Assembly (NCBI GenBank): GCA_017443345.1 | Contig: JAFSNR010000091.1 | Coordinates: 1-48,599 of the forward strand | Reading direction: 5' to 3' | Length of the DNA stretch: 48,599 nucleotides | Source: Prevotella sp. | GTDB lineage: Bacteria > Bacteroidota > Bacteroidia > Bacteroidales > Bacteroidaceae | Shown here: positions 32,251-39,587 of the stretch, piece after piece | How positions within the stretch are numbered: the first letter of the stretch is position 1 | Layout: every line of letters starts with the position of its first letter | The notes under the pieces: model-generated | The model's database searches: none | Seen by the model: the letters and a program-made list of their open reading frames with translations, nothing else | Told to the model about the DNA's origin: nothing | Program-made: the position numbers and the translations under genes

Positions 32251-34314
32251 ATGCGAAGACTTTCCATCATATGCCATATACTCGTCTGCACCGTGCTGAT
32301 CGTCAGCTGCGGTGCAGATCAGGCCATGAAGAAGGGCGACAAGTTCCTTGCCGTCGGAGAATACTATGACGCTGCCGTGCAATATCGTAAGGCCTACACG
32401 CAGACACCGTCGAAAGAACGGAAACTGCGAGGCGAACGTGCCAGGAAACTAGCGGACTGTTATCGTCGCATCAACCTGACCAACAAGGCCATCGCAGCCT
32501 ATAACAACGTGGTGCGCTATAAGCAGGCCGACTCGCTGACCTATCTCTATCTGGGGCAGCTCTACATGAAGAATGGGAACTATAAGGAGGCGGAAAAGCA
32601 GTTCAAAACTGCGGTGGATAGTTTACAGTTTACGGTTTACAGTTTACAGTTTTCAGCTGATTCGGCTTTGGTGTTGGCGAAGAACGGACTGAAGTCGGCG
32701 CAGATGGCAAACCAGTGGCGGAAGGAGGGCTCGGACTATACTGTGAAGCGGATGGACATCTTCAACTCAAGGCGCGCAGAATACTCGCCCATGTTGGGAG
32801 GCGAGGAGGACAACCAGCTCTACTTCACCTCTACGCGCAACCAGGCGCAGGGCGATGAATACAGCGGCATCACGGGGGCCAAGGCAGCTGATATCTTCAT
32901 GTCGCAGAAAGACGACAAGGGGAAGTGGGGAAAGCCACAGAGCATCGACTCGGAACTGAACAGCAACTACGACGAAGGGGCCTGCTGCTTCTCGCCTGAC
33001 GGGAAGACGATGTATCTGACGCTGTGTAAGACGGATCCCAACTATCCGCGCTATGCAACCATCGCCGTCTCCAATCGCAGTGACGCAGCATGGAGCAAAC
33101 CCAAGGAACTCGTTATCGCCAGCGATACGTTGTACAGCTATGCCCACCCTGCCGTCAGTCCTGATGGCGAGTGGCTCTACTTCGTCAGCGACATGCCTGG
33201 CGGCATGGGAGGACTCGACATCTGGCGCTGCCGTCTGCTGAGTCATGGGGAGCCTGGAGCCGTTGAGAATCTGGGGGAACCTGTAAATACGCCTGGCGAC
33301 GAGATGTTCCCCACGTTCAGACCTAATGGGGATTTATACTTTTCATCAAACGGACATCCCGGGTTCGGAGGTTTGGACGTGTTTTTCGTCGATGCCAGTG
33401 ACAAAAAACGCATCCAACACCTCGGCTGGCCGCTGAACTCTCAGGGCGATGACTTCGGCATGACTTTCGAGGGCAAGCTTAATCAGGGATACTTCTGTTC
33501 GAATCGGGGTGACAATCGCGGCAACGACCATATCTACAGCTTCTATAATCCGGAGATCATCCAGACCGTCAAAGGCTGGGTCTACGAACAGGACGGCTAT
33601 GAGCTGACAGCTGCACAGGTCTACATGGTGGGCAACGACGGGACGAACCTGAAACTCAGCGTGCGTGGCGACGGCTCGTTTACGCAGGAGGTGAAGCCTG
33701 GTGTCGACTACGTCTTCCTTGGCACCTGTAAGGGATTCCTGAACCACCAGGAGGAACTGCACATCGCACCCGTCACGAAATCGAAGGAGTATACGCTGCA
33801 GTTCCCACTGGCCAACATCTCTGCCCCCGTACTCATCGAGAACATCTTCTACGACTTCAACAAGGCTACGCTGCGCCCAGAATCTGCTGAAGCCCTGAAT
33901 GAACTCGTCAGACTGCTGAACGAGAACCCCAATATCACCATCGAGCTCTCAGCCCACACGGACTGTCGGGGTTCGGACCAGTATAACGAACGGTTGTCGC
34001 AACAGCGCGCGGAGAGTGTGGTCGGCTATCTGATAGAGCACGGCATTGCCGCCGACCGTCTGACGCCAAAGGGATACGGTGAGGGCAGGCCAAAGCATAT
34101 CAAGAAGAAGGTGGCAGAAAAATATCCGTTCCTCAAGGAGGGCGATGTGCTATCTGAAGCCTTTATCACCACGCTCCCTGAGGAACAGCAGGAACTGTGT
34201 CACCAACTGAACAGGCGCACGGAGTTCAGAGTACTGCGGACAACTTATGGCCTATTCGATAAGGAAGGTAAATTAATACAAAGGCCAACAACAGCAGAAC
34301 CGCCCACAGATTGA
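32251..34314 (+). CDS. PorE-like outer-membrane lipoprotein (TPR, propeller, CRD, OmpA-C)
   Basis: 687 residues with a lipobox (VLIVSC). In order come TPR-like helices (about 25-150), a PD40/WD40-type beta propeller (about 165-430, e.g. SPDGKTMYLTLCK and SPDGEWLYFVSDMPGG), a carboxypeptidase-regulatory-like sandwich (about 440-520), and an OmpA C-terminal peptidoglycan-binding domain (IFYDFNKATLRPESAEALNE, HTDCRGSDQYNERLSQQRAE). This is the layout described for PorE of the type IX secretion system, which anchors the machine to peptidoglycan. Other OmpA-like lipoproteins share it, so T9SS membership is inferred. A repeat-derived LQFTVYSLQF insertion lies at the end of the TPR part. Confidence 0.85.
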   Translation: MRRLSIICHILVCTVLIVSCGADQAMKKGDKFLAVGEYYDAAVQYRKAYTQTPSKERKLRGERARKLADCYRRINLTNKAIAAYNNVVRYKQADSLTYLYLGQLYMKNGNYKEAEKQFKTAVDSLQFTVYSLQFSADSALVLAKNGLKSAQMANQWRKEGSDYTVKRMDIFNSRRAEYSPMLGGEEDNQLYFTSTRNQAQGDEYSGITGAKAADIFMSQKDDKGKWGKPQSIDSELNSNYDEGACCFSPDGKTMYLTLCKTDPNYPRYATIAVSNRSDAAWSKPKELVIASDTLYSYAHPAVSPDGEWLYFVSDMPGGMGGLDIWRCRLLSHGEPGAVENLGEPVNTPGDEMFPTFRPNGDLYFSSNGHPGFGGLDVFFVDASDKKRIQHLGWPLNSQGDDFGMTFEGKLNQGYFCSNRGDNRGNDHIYSFYNPEIIQTVKGWVYEQDGYELTAAQVYMVGNDGTNLKLSVRGDGSFTQEVKPGVDYVFLGTCKGFLNHQEELHIAPVTKSKEYTLQFPLANISAPVLIENIFYDFNKATLRPESAEALNELVRLLNENPNITIELSAHTDCRGSDQYNERLSQQRAESVVGYLIEHGIAADRLTPKGYGEGRPKHIKKKVAEKYPFLKEGDVLSEAFITTLPEEQQELCHQLNRRTEFRVLRTTYGLFDKEGKLIQRPTTAEPPTD
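32620..32656 (+). repeat. GTTTACAG-type repeat in the PorE-like gene (family C)
   Basis: Four units of AGTTTACAG/GGTTTAC encode SLQFTVYSLQF in frame at the end of the TPR region. Confidence 0.85.
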
Positions 34315-34615
34315 CGGGAATCTCGGCTGTAGGAGCCGTTGCCACGAAAACCTCGATCCAGCCCAGCATCATGCGAAGGCCGCCAATGAACAGACCACGC
34401 AACACCTGTAATCCTCCGAATGCGAAGAACAGCGCCACGCCTACTACGACGCAGAACAACGTCCACAACTGGGACAGACGGCGCGCAGTCAAGAGTCTAC
34501 GCTCGGGCAGGCTCTGCATCACCCGCTCAGTAAATCCGTCGTCTTCAATCTGCTGCTGGGCAGCCTGCTTGAAGAAGCTCTCTAACATCATATCGTCTCT
34601 ATCAGTCATAGCCAT
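34226..34615 (-). CDS. DUF5056-like membrane protein, possible anti-sigma partner
   Basis: 129 residues. A cytoplasmic N-terminal segment (MLESFFKQAAQQQIEDDGFT, then ERVMQSLPERR) is followed by two hydrophobic segments (LWTLFCVVVGVALFFAFGG and VNLWAVLLLLAFVLIYLP). The start overlaps the sigma-factor gene by 14 bp and the 3' end overlaps the PorE-like gene by 89 bp on the other strand. A membrane protein translated together with an ECF sigma factor suggests an anti-sigma role, though no zinc-binding anti-sigma motif is seen. It is small and conserved in Bacteroidetes; its function is not established. Confidence 0.75.
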   Translation of the reverse strand: MAMTDRDDMMLESFFKQAAQQQIEDDGFTERVMQSLPERRLLTARRLSQLWTLFCVVVGVALFFAFGGLQVLRGLFIGGLRMMLGWIEVFVATAPTAEIPVNLWAVLLLLAFVLIYLPYRIGHKLSAVL

Positions 34616-35138
34616 TCTGTTTTAAATAGTTTGCCATTTTTTCTTTGCCTCGTCTCAAGTGCGACTTCACCGTGTTGTCCGCAATCCCCGTGATCTTACT
34701 GATCTGGTCGATGGGATAGCCGTCGATGAGTTGCAGCGTGATACAGGTGCGTTCATCAGGTTTCAAAAGCGCCAAGGCTGCGTAGATATCCATCTTCAAC
34801 GTCTCATTGGAAGAGACCGTCTGACGGGCGACACCTACGGAGGTATCCACGTCCTCCGTCTGCTTCCGCGAGCGCACCTCGTCGTAGAACACGTTGTAAG
34901 CGATTCGCATGAGCCACGTAGAGAAGCTCGACATGGCGCGGAACTTCGCGATGTTCACGTAGGCCTTGATGAACGTTTCCTGTGCCAGATCGTCGCTCAG
35001 CTGTTCGTCTCCCAGCGTCTGATTCAAGAAGAATCGACGCACAGGCGACTGATATTTCCTGACAAGCTGGTCAAAAGCCTTCTTGTTTCGGAATACCGCC
35101 ACCTGCGTCACGAGAGATATATCGCTGAGCTCCGCCAT
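34602..35138 (-). CDS. ECF-type RNA polymerase sigma factor
   Basis: 178 residues. Region 2 is visible as FDQLVRKYQSPVRRFFLNQT, DLAQETFIKAYVNIAKF and STWLMRIAYNVFYDEVRSRK. Region 4 is ALALLKPDERTCITLQLIDG followed by the HTH ISKITGIADNTVKSHLRRGK. These sigma factors switch on an envelope or stress regulon once released from a membrane partner. The gene lies between a PspC-domain gene and a DUF5056 gene in a four-gene minus-strand cluster, so its own promoter and partners are probably in this operon. Confidence 0.95.
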   Translation of the reverse strand: MAELSDISLVTQVAVFRNKKAFDQLVRKYQSPVRRFFLNQTLGDEQLSDDLAQETFIKAYVNIAKFRAMSSFSTWLMRIAYNVFYDEVRSRKQTEDVDTSVGVARQTVSSNETLKMDIYAALALLKPDERTCITLQLIDGYPIDQISKITGIADNTVKSHLRRGKEKMANYLKQNGYD

Positions 35139-35157
35139 TTTTTTTGTTTACTGTCAA

Positions 35158-35349
35158 CTATACCAGTTTCTTCTCGGGCATGACGATCCACAGAACGAAG
35201 TAGAATATCAGTCCACTGAAGCATGTGAAGAGCGTCAGGAAAGCGTATGCGATTCTTACCAGAACGGGGTCGAAATCCAGATACTCGGCGATGCCGCCAC
35301 AAACCCCTGCCCATACTCTGTCATTAGAGCGTTCCAATTTTTTTGTCAT
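35158..35349 (-). CDS. PspC-domain small membrane protein
   Basis: 63 residues covering a single PspC domain: RVWAGVCGGIAEYLDFDPVL, then a membrane helix (YAFLTLFTCFSGLIFYFVLW) and VMPEK. PspC proteins sense or regulate envelope stress; single-domain forms are common in Bacteroidetes. Its start overlaps the upstream gene's stop by 4 bp, and the sigma factor follows 19 bp downstream. Confidence 0.9.
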   Translation of the reverse strand: MTKKLERSNDRVWAGVCGGIAEYLDFDPVLVRIAYAFLTLFTCFSGLIFYFVLWIVMPEKKLV

Positions 35350-36047
35350 AACTCTGTCTTATTAATGTCGTTGTTGATGTTGCTTGATGTATTATTATAC
35401 TGAGAGTCGTTTCCCGCGTTCCTCGACTGACGGGCGATGAACCACTTGCCGAGTCCGATGAAGAAGACGAGAGCACCGATGCCAAATCCTACCTTACCAG
35501 CGACGATGCCGAGGAAGATGGCCAGTCCTATGCCAGTGAACATCTGTCGGAGACCTTTCTGATAGTCATCGTCATCGATCTGAGCGGCACGTTCCTTCAA
35601 CAGTTCATCAGGTATCGGCTGTCCTTTCTCCATTGCCATCTGAGCCAGCTTCAGCCGCTCCTTGCGGTTCTTGTTGACAAAGTAGAAGATGGCGATGATA
35701 ATGAATACCGGTGCGAGCACGAACATGATAAAGATGATGACGATAGACATGATCATCCAGCCGATGGCTTCGTGGCCAATACCACCGAACACCTCTTCCA
35801 AGATACCTTTCACATCCTCGTCAGTTTCGATTCTGATTCGTTTGCCGTTCACATAAGCATCGATGCTGTCACCGCTTGATGTTTCTGCTACGGCTGTGGT
35901 GTCAGAAAAGGCTTCGATTGCGTCCTGATTGTTTTGTGTAGAGTCCACCTGCTCCGTACGTGGCGTATGGCGGTGGTTCTGTGCTACTGCGTCGGCATTC
36001 AAGCTGAGCGTGAGCACCATTGCGATTGCGATTAAATACTTCTTCAT
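35346..36047 (-). CDS. DUF6249-like membrane protein
   Basis: 233 residues. A signal peptide (to about AVAQN) is followed by a polar region rich in Thr, Asp and Gln. Then come a hydrophobic segment (IMSIVIIFIMFVLAPVFIII), a basic loop with NRKERLKLAQMAMEKGQPIP (the part recognisable in DUF6249), and another pair of hydrophobic stretches rich in glycine. It is the first gene of the cluster with PspC, the sigma factor and DUF5056. A membrane-stress role is plausible but unproven. Confidence 0.75.
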   Translation of the reverse strand: MKKYLIAIAMVLTLSLNADAVAQNHRHTPRTEQVDSTQNNQDAIEAFSDTTAVAETSSGDSIDAYVNGKRIRIETDEDVKGILEEVFGGIGHEAIGWMIMSIVIIFIMFVLAPVFIIIAIFYFVNKNRKERLKLAQMAMEKGQPIPDELLKERAAQIDDDDYQKGLRQMFTGIGLAIFLGIVAGKVGFGIGALVFFIGLGKWFIARQSRNAGNDSQYNNTSSNINNDINKTEL

Positions 36048-36103
36048 ATTTCTATTGAATTTTAATTTCTACACCTTTTTGACGTAACAAATCATAAATT
36101 AGT

Positions 36104-36113
36104 TGCAAAGTTA
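36104..36113 (-). promoter_or_regulatory. -7 box of the ECF-sigma operon
   Basis: On the minus strand TAACTTTGCA lies 57 bp upstream of the first gene. No clear -33 box is visible, which would fit a promoter needing an alternative sigma factor or activator. Confidence 0.55.
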
Positions 36114-36136
36114 GTGGTTTTTCTCATATTTTTTTT

Positions 36137-36144
36137 TAATTTTG
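36137..36144 (+). promoter_or_regulatory. -7 box of rsmF
   Basis: TAATTTTG lies 21 bp before the GTG start at 36165. The open frame extends upstream through it, which argues that translation does not begin earlier. Confidence 0.5.
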
Positions 36145-36164
36145 TACGCAAATTCGACGAACTG

Positions 36165-37370
36165 GTGAATTTACCCGAGGATTTTATCCGTGAAACGGGG
36201 CTGGTGATGGGCGAAGAGCGCATGAACCGCTTCCTGGGAGCCTTCGATGAAGAGGCGCCCACGAGCATTCGTCTGAACCCCCGAAAGATATCTCTAACCC
36301 CTCACCCCTCACCACTAACCACTAATATGGTTCCTTGGTGCCAGGAGGGATTCTATCTTCAGGGACGGCCACGGTTCACGTTCGACCCTCTCTTCCATGC
36401 AGGCTGTTACTATGTGCAGGAGGCTGCATCGATGTTCATCACCCACATTCTCCGAACATATCTCACTCCCCACTCCACATTATCAGCCCTTGACATGTGT
36501 GCTGCCCCTGGGGGGAAGTCTACGGCCTTGCGCACGGTCCTGCCTGAGGGGAGCCTGCTGGTATGCAACGAGCCCATCGCCAATCGTGCGCAGATCTTGC
36601 TGGAGAACATCACGAAATGGGGCTGGTCCGACTGTATCGTTACGAACAACTACCCCCGTGATTTCCGTAAGGCAAAGGCCACGTTCGACCTGATTCTCTG
36701 CGATGTGCCCTGCTCAGGCGAAGGCATGTTCCGTCGCGATCCTGCCACCATCGGCGAGTGGAATCTGCAGAATGTCGAGAAGTGCTGGCGCCTGCAGCGT
36801 GAGATAGTTGCCGATGCCTGGGAGTGTCTCAATCCGGGTGGCCTATTTATATATAGTACGTGTACCTTTAATACAAAGGAGAACGAGGAGAACGTCAGAT
36901 GGATTCTGGAGACCTACGATGCAGAAGTGCTCGAGATTCCAACGGATCCCTCCTGGAACATCACTGGCTCGCTGCTGAAAGGGTTTGAGGCGCCCGTCTA
37001 TCGTTTCATCCCAGGTATCACCCGTAGCGAAGGACTTTTTGTTTGTGCGTTGCGCAAGAAAGGGACGCTTGCTCGCGCGCCGAGAAAGAATCTTTCTCTC
37101 AAAGTGCTGAAGCCAGACCTTCCAGAAGGCGATTTCCCACAGACGGACCTCCCCTACCCCGAGGCACTGAAATACCTGCGTGGCGAAGCCCTTGTGCTCC
37201 CTGCTGACACGCCTCGAGGCATCGTCAACGTCACGTATCATGGCATCGCACTGGGACCTGTCAAGAATATCGGCAATCGAGCCAACAACCTCTACCCCAA
37301 AGCCTGGCGCATCAAGACCACCCATTTGCCCACTGAGGCACCGGAGGTGATTGAAGAATTGAAAAATTGA
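36165..37370 (+). CDS. rsmF: 16S rRNA m5C methyltransferase (RsmF/YebU-type)
   Basis: 401 residues from the GTG at 36165, which gives the family-typical beginning (NLPEDFIRETGLVMGEERMN). The SAM-binding motif is DMCAAPGGKST. The two catalytic cysteines are in DVPCSGEGMFRRD and YSTCTFNTKENEENVRW. A C-terminal domain (about 290-401) would bind rRNA. RsmF methylates cytosine 1407 of 16S rRNA. An in-frame dispersed-repeat insertion encodes SLTPHPSPLTTN between the N-terminal domain and VPWCQEGFYL. The last codons and the stop lie in another tandem repeat (GAATTGAA units). Confidence 0.9.
   Translation: MNLPEDFIRETGLVMGEERMNRFLGAFDEEAPTSIRLNPRKISLTPHPSPLTTNMVPWCQEGFYLQGRPRFTFDPLFHAGCYYVQEAASMFITHILRTYLTPHSTLSALDMCAAPGGKSTALRTVLPEGSLLVCNEPIANRAQILLENITKWGWSDCIVTNNYPRDFRKAKATFDLILCDVPCSGEGMFRRDPATIGEWNLQNVEKCWRLQREIVADAWECLNPGGLFIYSTCTFNTKENEENVRWILETYDAEVLEIPTDPSWNITGSLLKGFEAPVYRFIPGITRSEGLFVCALRKKGTLARAPRKNLSLKVLKPDLPEGDFPQTDLPYPEALKYLRGEALVLPADTPRGIVNVTYHGIALGPVKNIGNRANNLYPKAWRIKTTHLPTEAPEVIEELKN
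36291..36325 (+). repeat. Family A repeat in rsmF
   Basis: It encodes SLTPHPSPLTTN, inserted in frame between two conserved parts of the methyltransferase. Confidence 0.85.
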
Positions 37371-37404
37371 AGAATTGAAGAATTGAAGAATTGAAAAATT
37401 GAAG
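37350..37404. repeat. GAATTGAA-type tandem repeat between rsmF and thyA (family D)
   Basis: About six ATTGAAGA/ATTGAAAA units encode the last residues of RsmF and its stop, then fill the gap before thyA. Confidence 0.9.
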
Positions 37405-37407
37405 TAT

Positions 37408-38202
37408 ATGAAACAATATTTAGACATCCTCAATCGCATCCTTACTGAAGGGACTGAGAAAGGTGACCGTACAGGCACTGGGACCATCAGTATCTTTGGT
37501 ACGCAGTCGCGCTATAACCTCGACAACGGTTTTCCCCTGCTCACCACGAAGAAACTCCACCTGAAGTCAATCATCTACGAACTGCTCTGGTTCCTGAAGG
37601 GCGACACCAACGTGAAGTATCTGCAGGAGCATGGCGTCAGAATCTGGAACGAGTGGGCTGACGAGAACGGAGAACTGGGTCCCGTCTATGGGCACCAGTG
37701 GCGCTCGTGGCCCGACTATAATGGTGGTACCATCGACCAGATACAATACGTGCTGGATCAGTTGAAGAACAATCCCAACTCCCGTCGTATGATTGTCTCT
37801 GCCTGGAATGTGGCAGAAGTGAACAAGATGGCCTTGCCCCCTTGTCATACCATCTTCCAGTTCTATGTGGCAGGTGACCGATTGTCGCTACAACTCTATC
37901 AGCGCAGTGCCGACACCTTTCTGGGTGTGCCTTTCAACATTGCCAGCTATGCCCTGCTGCTGCAGATGATGGCACAGGTGACGGGCTATAAGCCAGGTGA
38001 CTTTATCCACACCACTGGCGACACACATCTCTACCTGAACCATATCGAGCAGGCGAAGCTACAGCTGACTCGCGAGCCACGACCCCTGCCAACGATGAAG
38101 ATCAATCCTGATGTGAAGAGTCTCTTCGATTTCCAGTATGAGGATTTCGAGTTGGTAGGTTACGATCCCCATCCTCATATTAAGGCGGAAGTGAGCGTGT
38201 AA
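37408..38202 (+). CDS. thyA: Thymidylate synthase
   Basis: 264 residues from the ATG at 37408, exactly the length of E. coli ThyA. It converts dUMP to dTMP with methylene-tetrahydrofolate. The catalytic cysteine is in [13 protein letters not shown]. Also visible are the phosphate-binding [11 protein letters not shown] and [20 protein letters not shown]. It precedes folA, which regenerates tetrahydrofolate from the dihydrofolate released by ThyA. Tandem repeats separate it from both neighbours. Confidence 0.98.
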   Translation: MKQYLDILNRILTEGTEKGDRTGTGTISIFGTQSRYNLDNGFPLLTTKKLHLKSIIYELLWFLKGDTNVKYLQEHGVRIWNEWADENGELGPVYGHQWRSWPDYNGGTIDQIQYVLDQLKNNPNSRRMIVSAWNVAEVNKMALPPCHTIFQFYVAGDRLSLQLYQRSADTFLGVPFNIASYALLLQMMAQVTGYKPGDFIHTTGDTHLYLNHIEQAKLQLTREPRPLPTMKINPDVKSLFDFQYEDFELVGYDPHPHIKAEVSV

Positions 38203-38235
38203 AAGTAAAAAGGTAAAAAAGTAAAAAGGTAAAAT
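38203..38235. repeat. GTAAAAAG tandem repeat between thyA and folA (family F)
   Basis: Four 8-bp GTAAAAAG/GTAAAAAA units fill the whole gap and run up to the folA ATG. Confidence 0.85.
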
Positions 38236-38725
38236 GATTAGTATTATTGCGGCGGTGGCGAAGAATAGGGCCATCGGATATGAGAACAAACTGATCTATT
38301 GGTTGCCGAATGATCTGAAGCGATTTAAGGCGCTGACGACGGGGCATACGATTATCATGGGACGTAACACATTCTTGTCGTTGCCCAAGGGTGCCTTGCC
38401 CAATCGTCGGAACATCGTCCTGACCCGTTCGCAGAAAGCGTTCCCAGGGTGCGACGTCTATGCCTCACTGGAAGACGCGCTGGCCCATTGCAACCAAGAC
38501 GAGGATGTCTATATCATCGGTGGTGCCAGCGTCTATCGCCAGGCTCTCCCCTTGGCCGATCGTCTCTGTCTGACGGAGATCGACGACACCCCAGAGAATG
38601 CCGACACCTTCTTCCCACCCTACGAGGATGAGTGGCAAGAAGAAAGCCGCGAGGACCACCCTATCGATGATCGTCACGACTTCCGCTATTCCTTCGTCGA
38701 TTATATCAGAAAACAGGCAGAGTGA
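38234..38725 (+). CDS. folA: Dihydrofolate reductase
   Basis: 163 residues. Conserved features include the start MISIIAAVAKNRAIGYENKL, WLPNDLKRFKALTTGHTIIM (with the Asp that protonates the substrate), GRNTFLSLP and the cofactor-site VYIIGGASVYRQ. It reduces dihydrofolate to tetrahydrofolate with NADPH. The gene lies 31 bp after thyA, a classic pairing. Its 3' end overlaps the opposing hydrolase gene by 20 bp. Confidence 0.97.
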   Translation: MISIIAAVAKNRAIGYENKLIYWLPNDLKRFKALTTGHTIIMGRNTFLSLPKGALPNRRNIVLTRSQKAFPGCDVYASLEDALAHCNQDEDVYIIGGASVYRQALPLADRLCLTEIDDTPENADTFFPPYEDEWQEESREDHPIDDRHDFRYSFVDYIRKQAE

Positions 38726-39509
38726 TCAGCTGCTGCATGATGGTCTTGGCCATCCGCTCGTGACCTGCATCGTTGGGATGGAGGCGATCTTTCTCAGCAC
38801 TCTTGAAGAACTGGGCCATCTCGTCCATCAGCGGATAGAGTCCACAAAGCGCGTTCAGATCGATTACAGGCACAGCCCACAGATTGCCTGCCTCCTTCAC
38901 TGACTGCACGTAGGCATCGAGATATTCCCCACAGAGGTTTGTATAGTCCTCGCGAGGCTGCCAGTTCTTCTCGTTGGCATAGAACTCAGCACGGTGAATA
39001 GGCGTCATCAGCACAATCTGCTTCGTGGGATACATCCGCTTGACATAGTCGAGGGCCTTGTTGATACGTCCCCTATACGTCGAGTCGCCCATCACAGGAT
39101 AGCGATGCAGACGGTCTACGGGATGCTTCTGCTCATGGATGCCAGCCACCACTTTCTCAGGACGCTCTGTGAACCACTCGCCGATGGGTATGCCTGCATT
39201 GTAGTCATTAGTACCAATGAAGATCAGGATGGCGTCGAAATCGTCGCCGTGCTCTGCCTTCAGCTTATCCGCCTGTCGTGGGATATCATTCCACTGGCGA
39301 CCGCTGACACCATAGACAAAAGGCTCTATCTGGAGCCAGTCCTGCAGGTAGTTCCAGTACTTCAGCTTCGAACCATCGTTTCGCGGATCAGTGATAGAGT
39401 CACCAAAGTAAGCCACGCGCTTCCCCTGCCAAGGATGGCGGATGAGAGACTGGGCCGACACAGGTACTGTCAGGAGAACCACAAAAAGGGAAATCAGAAA
39501 TCGTTTCAT
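38706..39509 (-). CDS. Secreted SGNH/GDSL-type hydrolase
   Basis: From the ATG at 39509 it has 267 residues and a signal peptide (MKRFLISLFVVLLTVPVSAQ); the longer frame would run through the promoter. The SGNH blocks are present: block I with the catalytic Ser in YFGDSITD, block III with Asn in IFIGTNDYN, and block V with Asp and His in KDRLHPND. The family includes acetyl-esterases that deacetylate plant polysaccharides as well as lipases. The substrate cannot be read from the sequence. It is divergent from the TonB receptor gene. Confidence 0.9.
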   Translation of the reverse strand: MKRFLISLFVVLLTVPVSAQSLIRHPWQGKRVAYFGDSITDPRNDGSKLKYWNYLQDWLQIEPFVYGVSGRQWNDIPRQADKLKAEHGDDFDAILIFIGTNDYNAGIPIGEWFTERPEKVVAGIHEQKHPVDRLHRYPVMGDSTYRGRINKALDYVKRMYPTKQIVLMTPIHRAEFYANEKNWQPREDYTNLCGEYLDAYVQSVKEAGNLWAVPVIDLNALCGLYPLMDEMAQFFKSAEKDRLHPNDAGHERMAKTIMQQLITLPVF

Positions 39510-39527
39510 AAGTTTTTGCTTTTGTGA

Positions 39528-39560
39528 TGCAAAGATACGAAAAAAAACAGTACCTTTGCA
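39528..39560. promoter_or_regulatory. Back-to-back -7 boxes of the SGNH hydrolase and TonB receptor genes
   Basis: On the minus strand TATCTTTGCA (39528-39537) faces the hydrolase gene, and on the plus strand TACCTTTGCA (39551-39560) faces the receptor gene. Only 13 bp separate them, so the two promoters must overlap and probably compete for polymerase. No clear -33 boxes are visible. Confidence 0.6.
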
Positions 39561-39587
39561 TCTGATTTCCAATTTTTAACAAAGAAA

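Noticed and set aside
39510-39587. Cobalamin riboswitch before the BtuB-like receptor gene
   Set aside because: The gap is only 78 bp and is taken up by two promoters; no B12-box-like sequence is seen.
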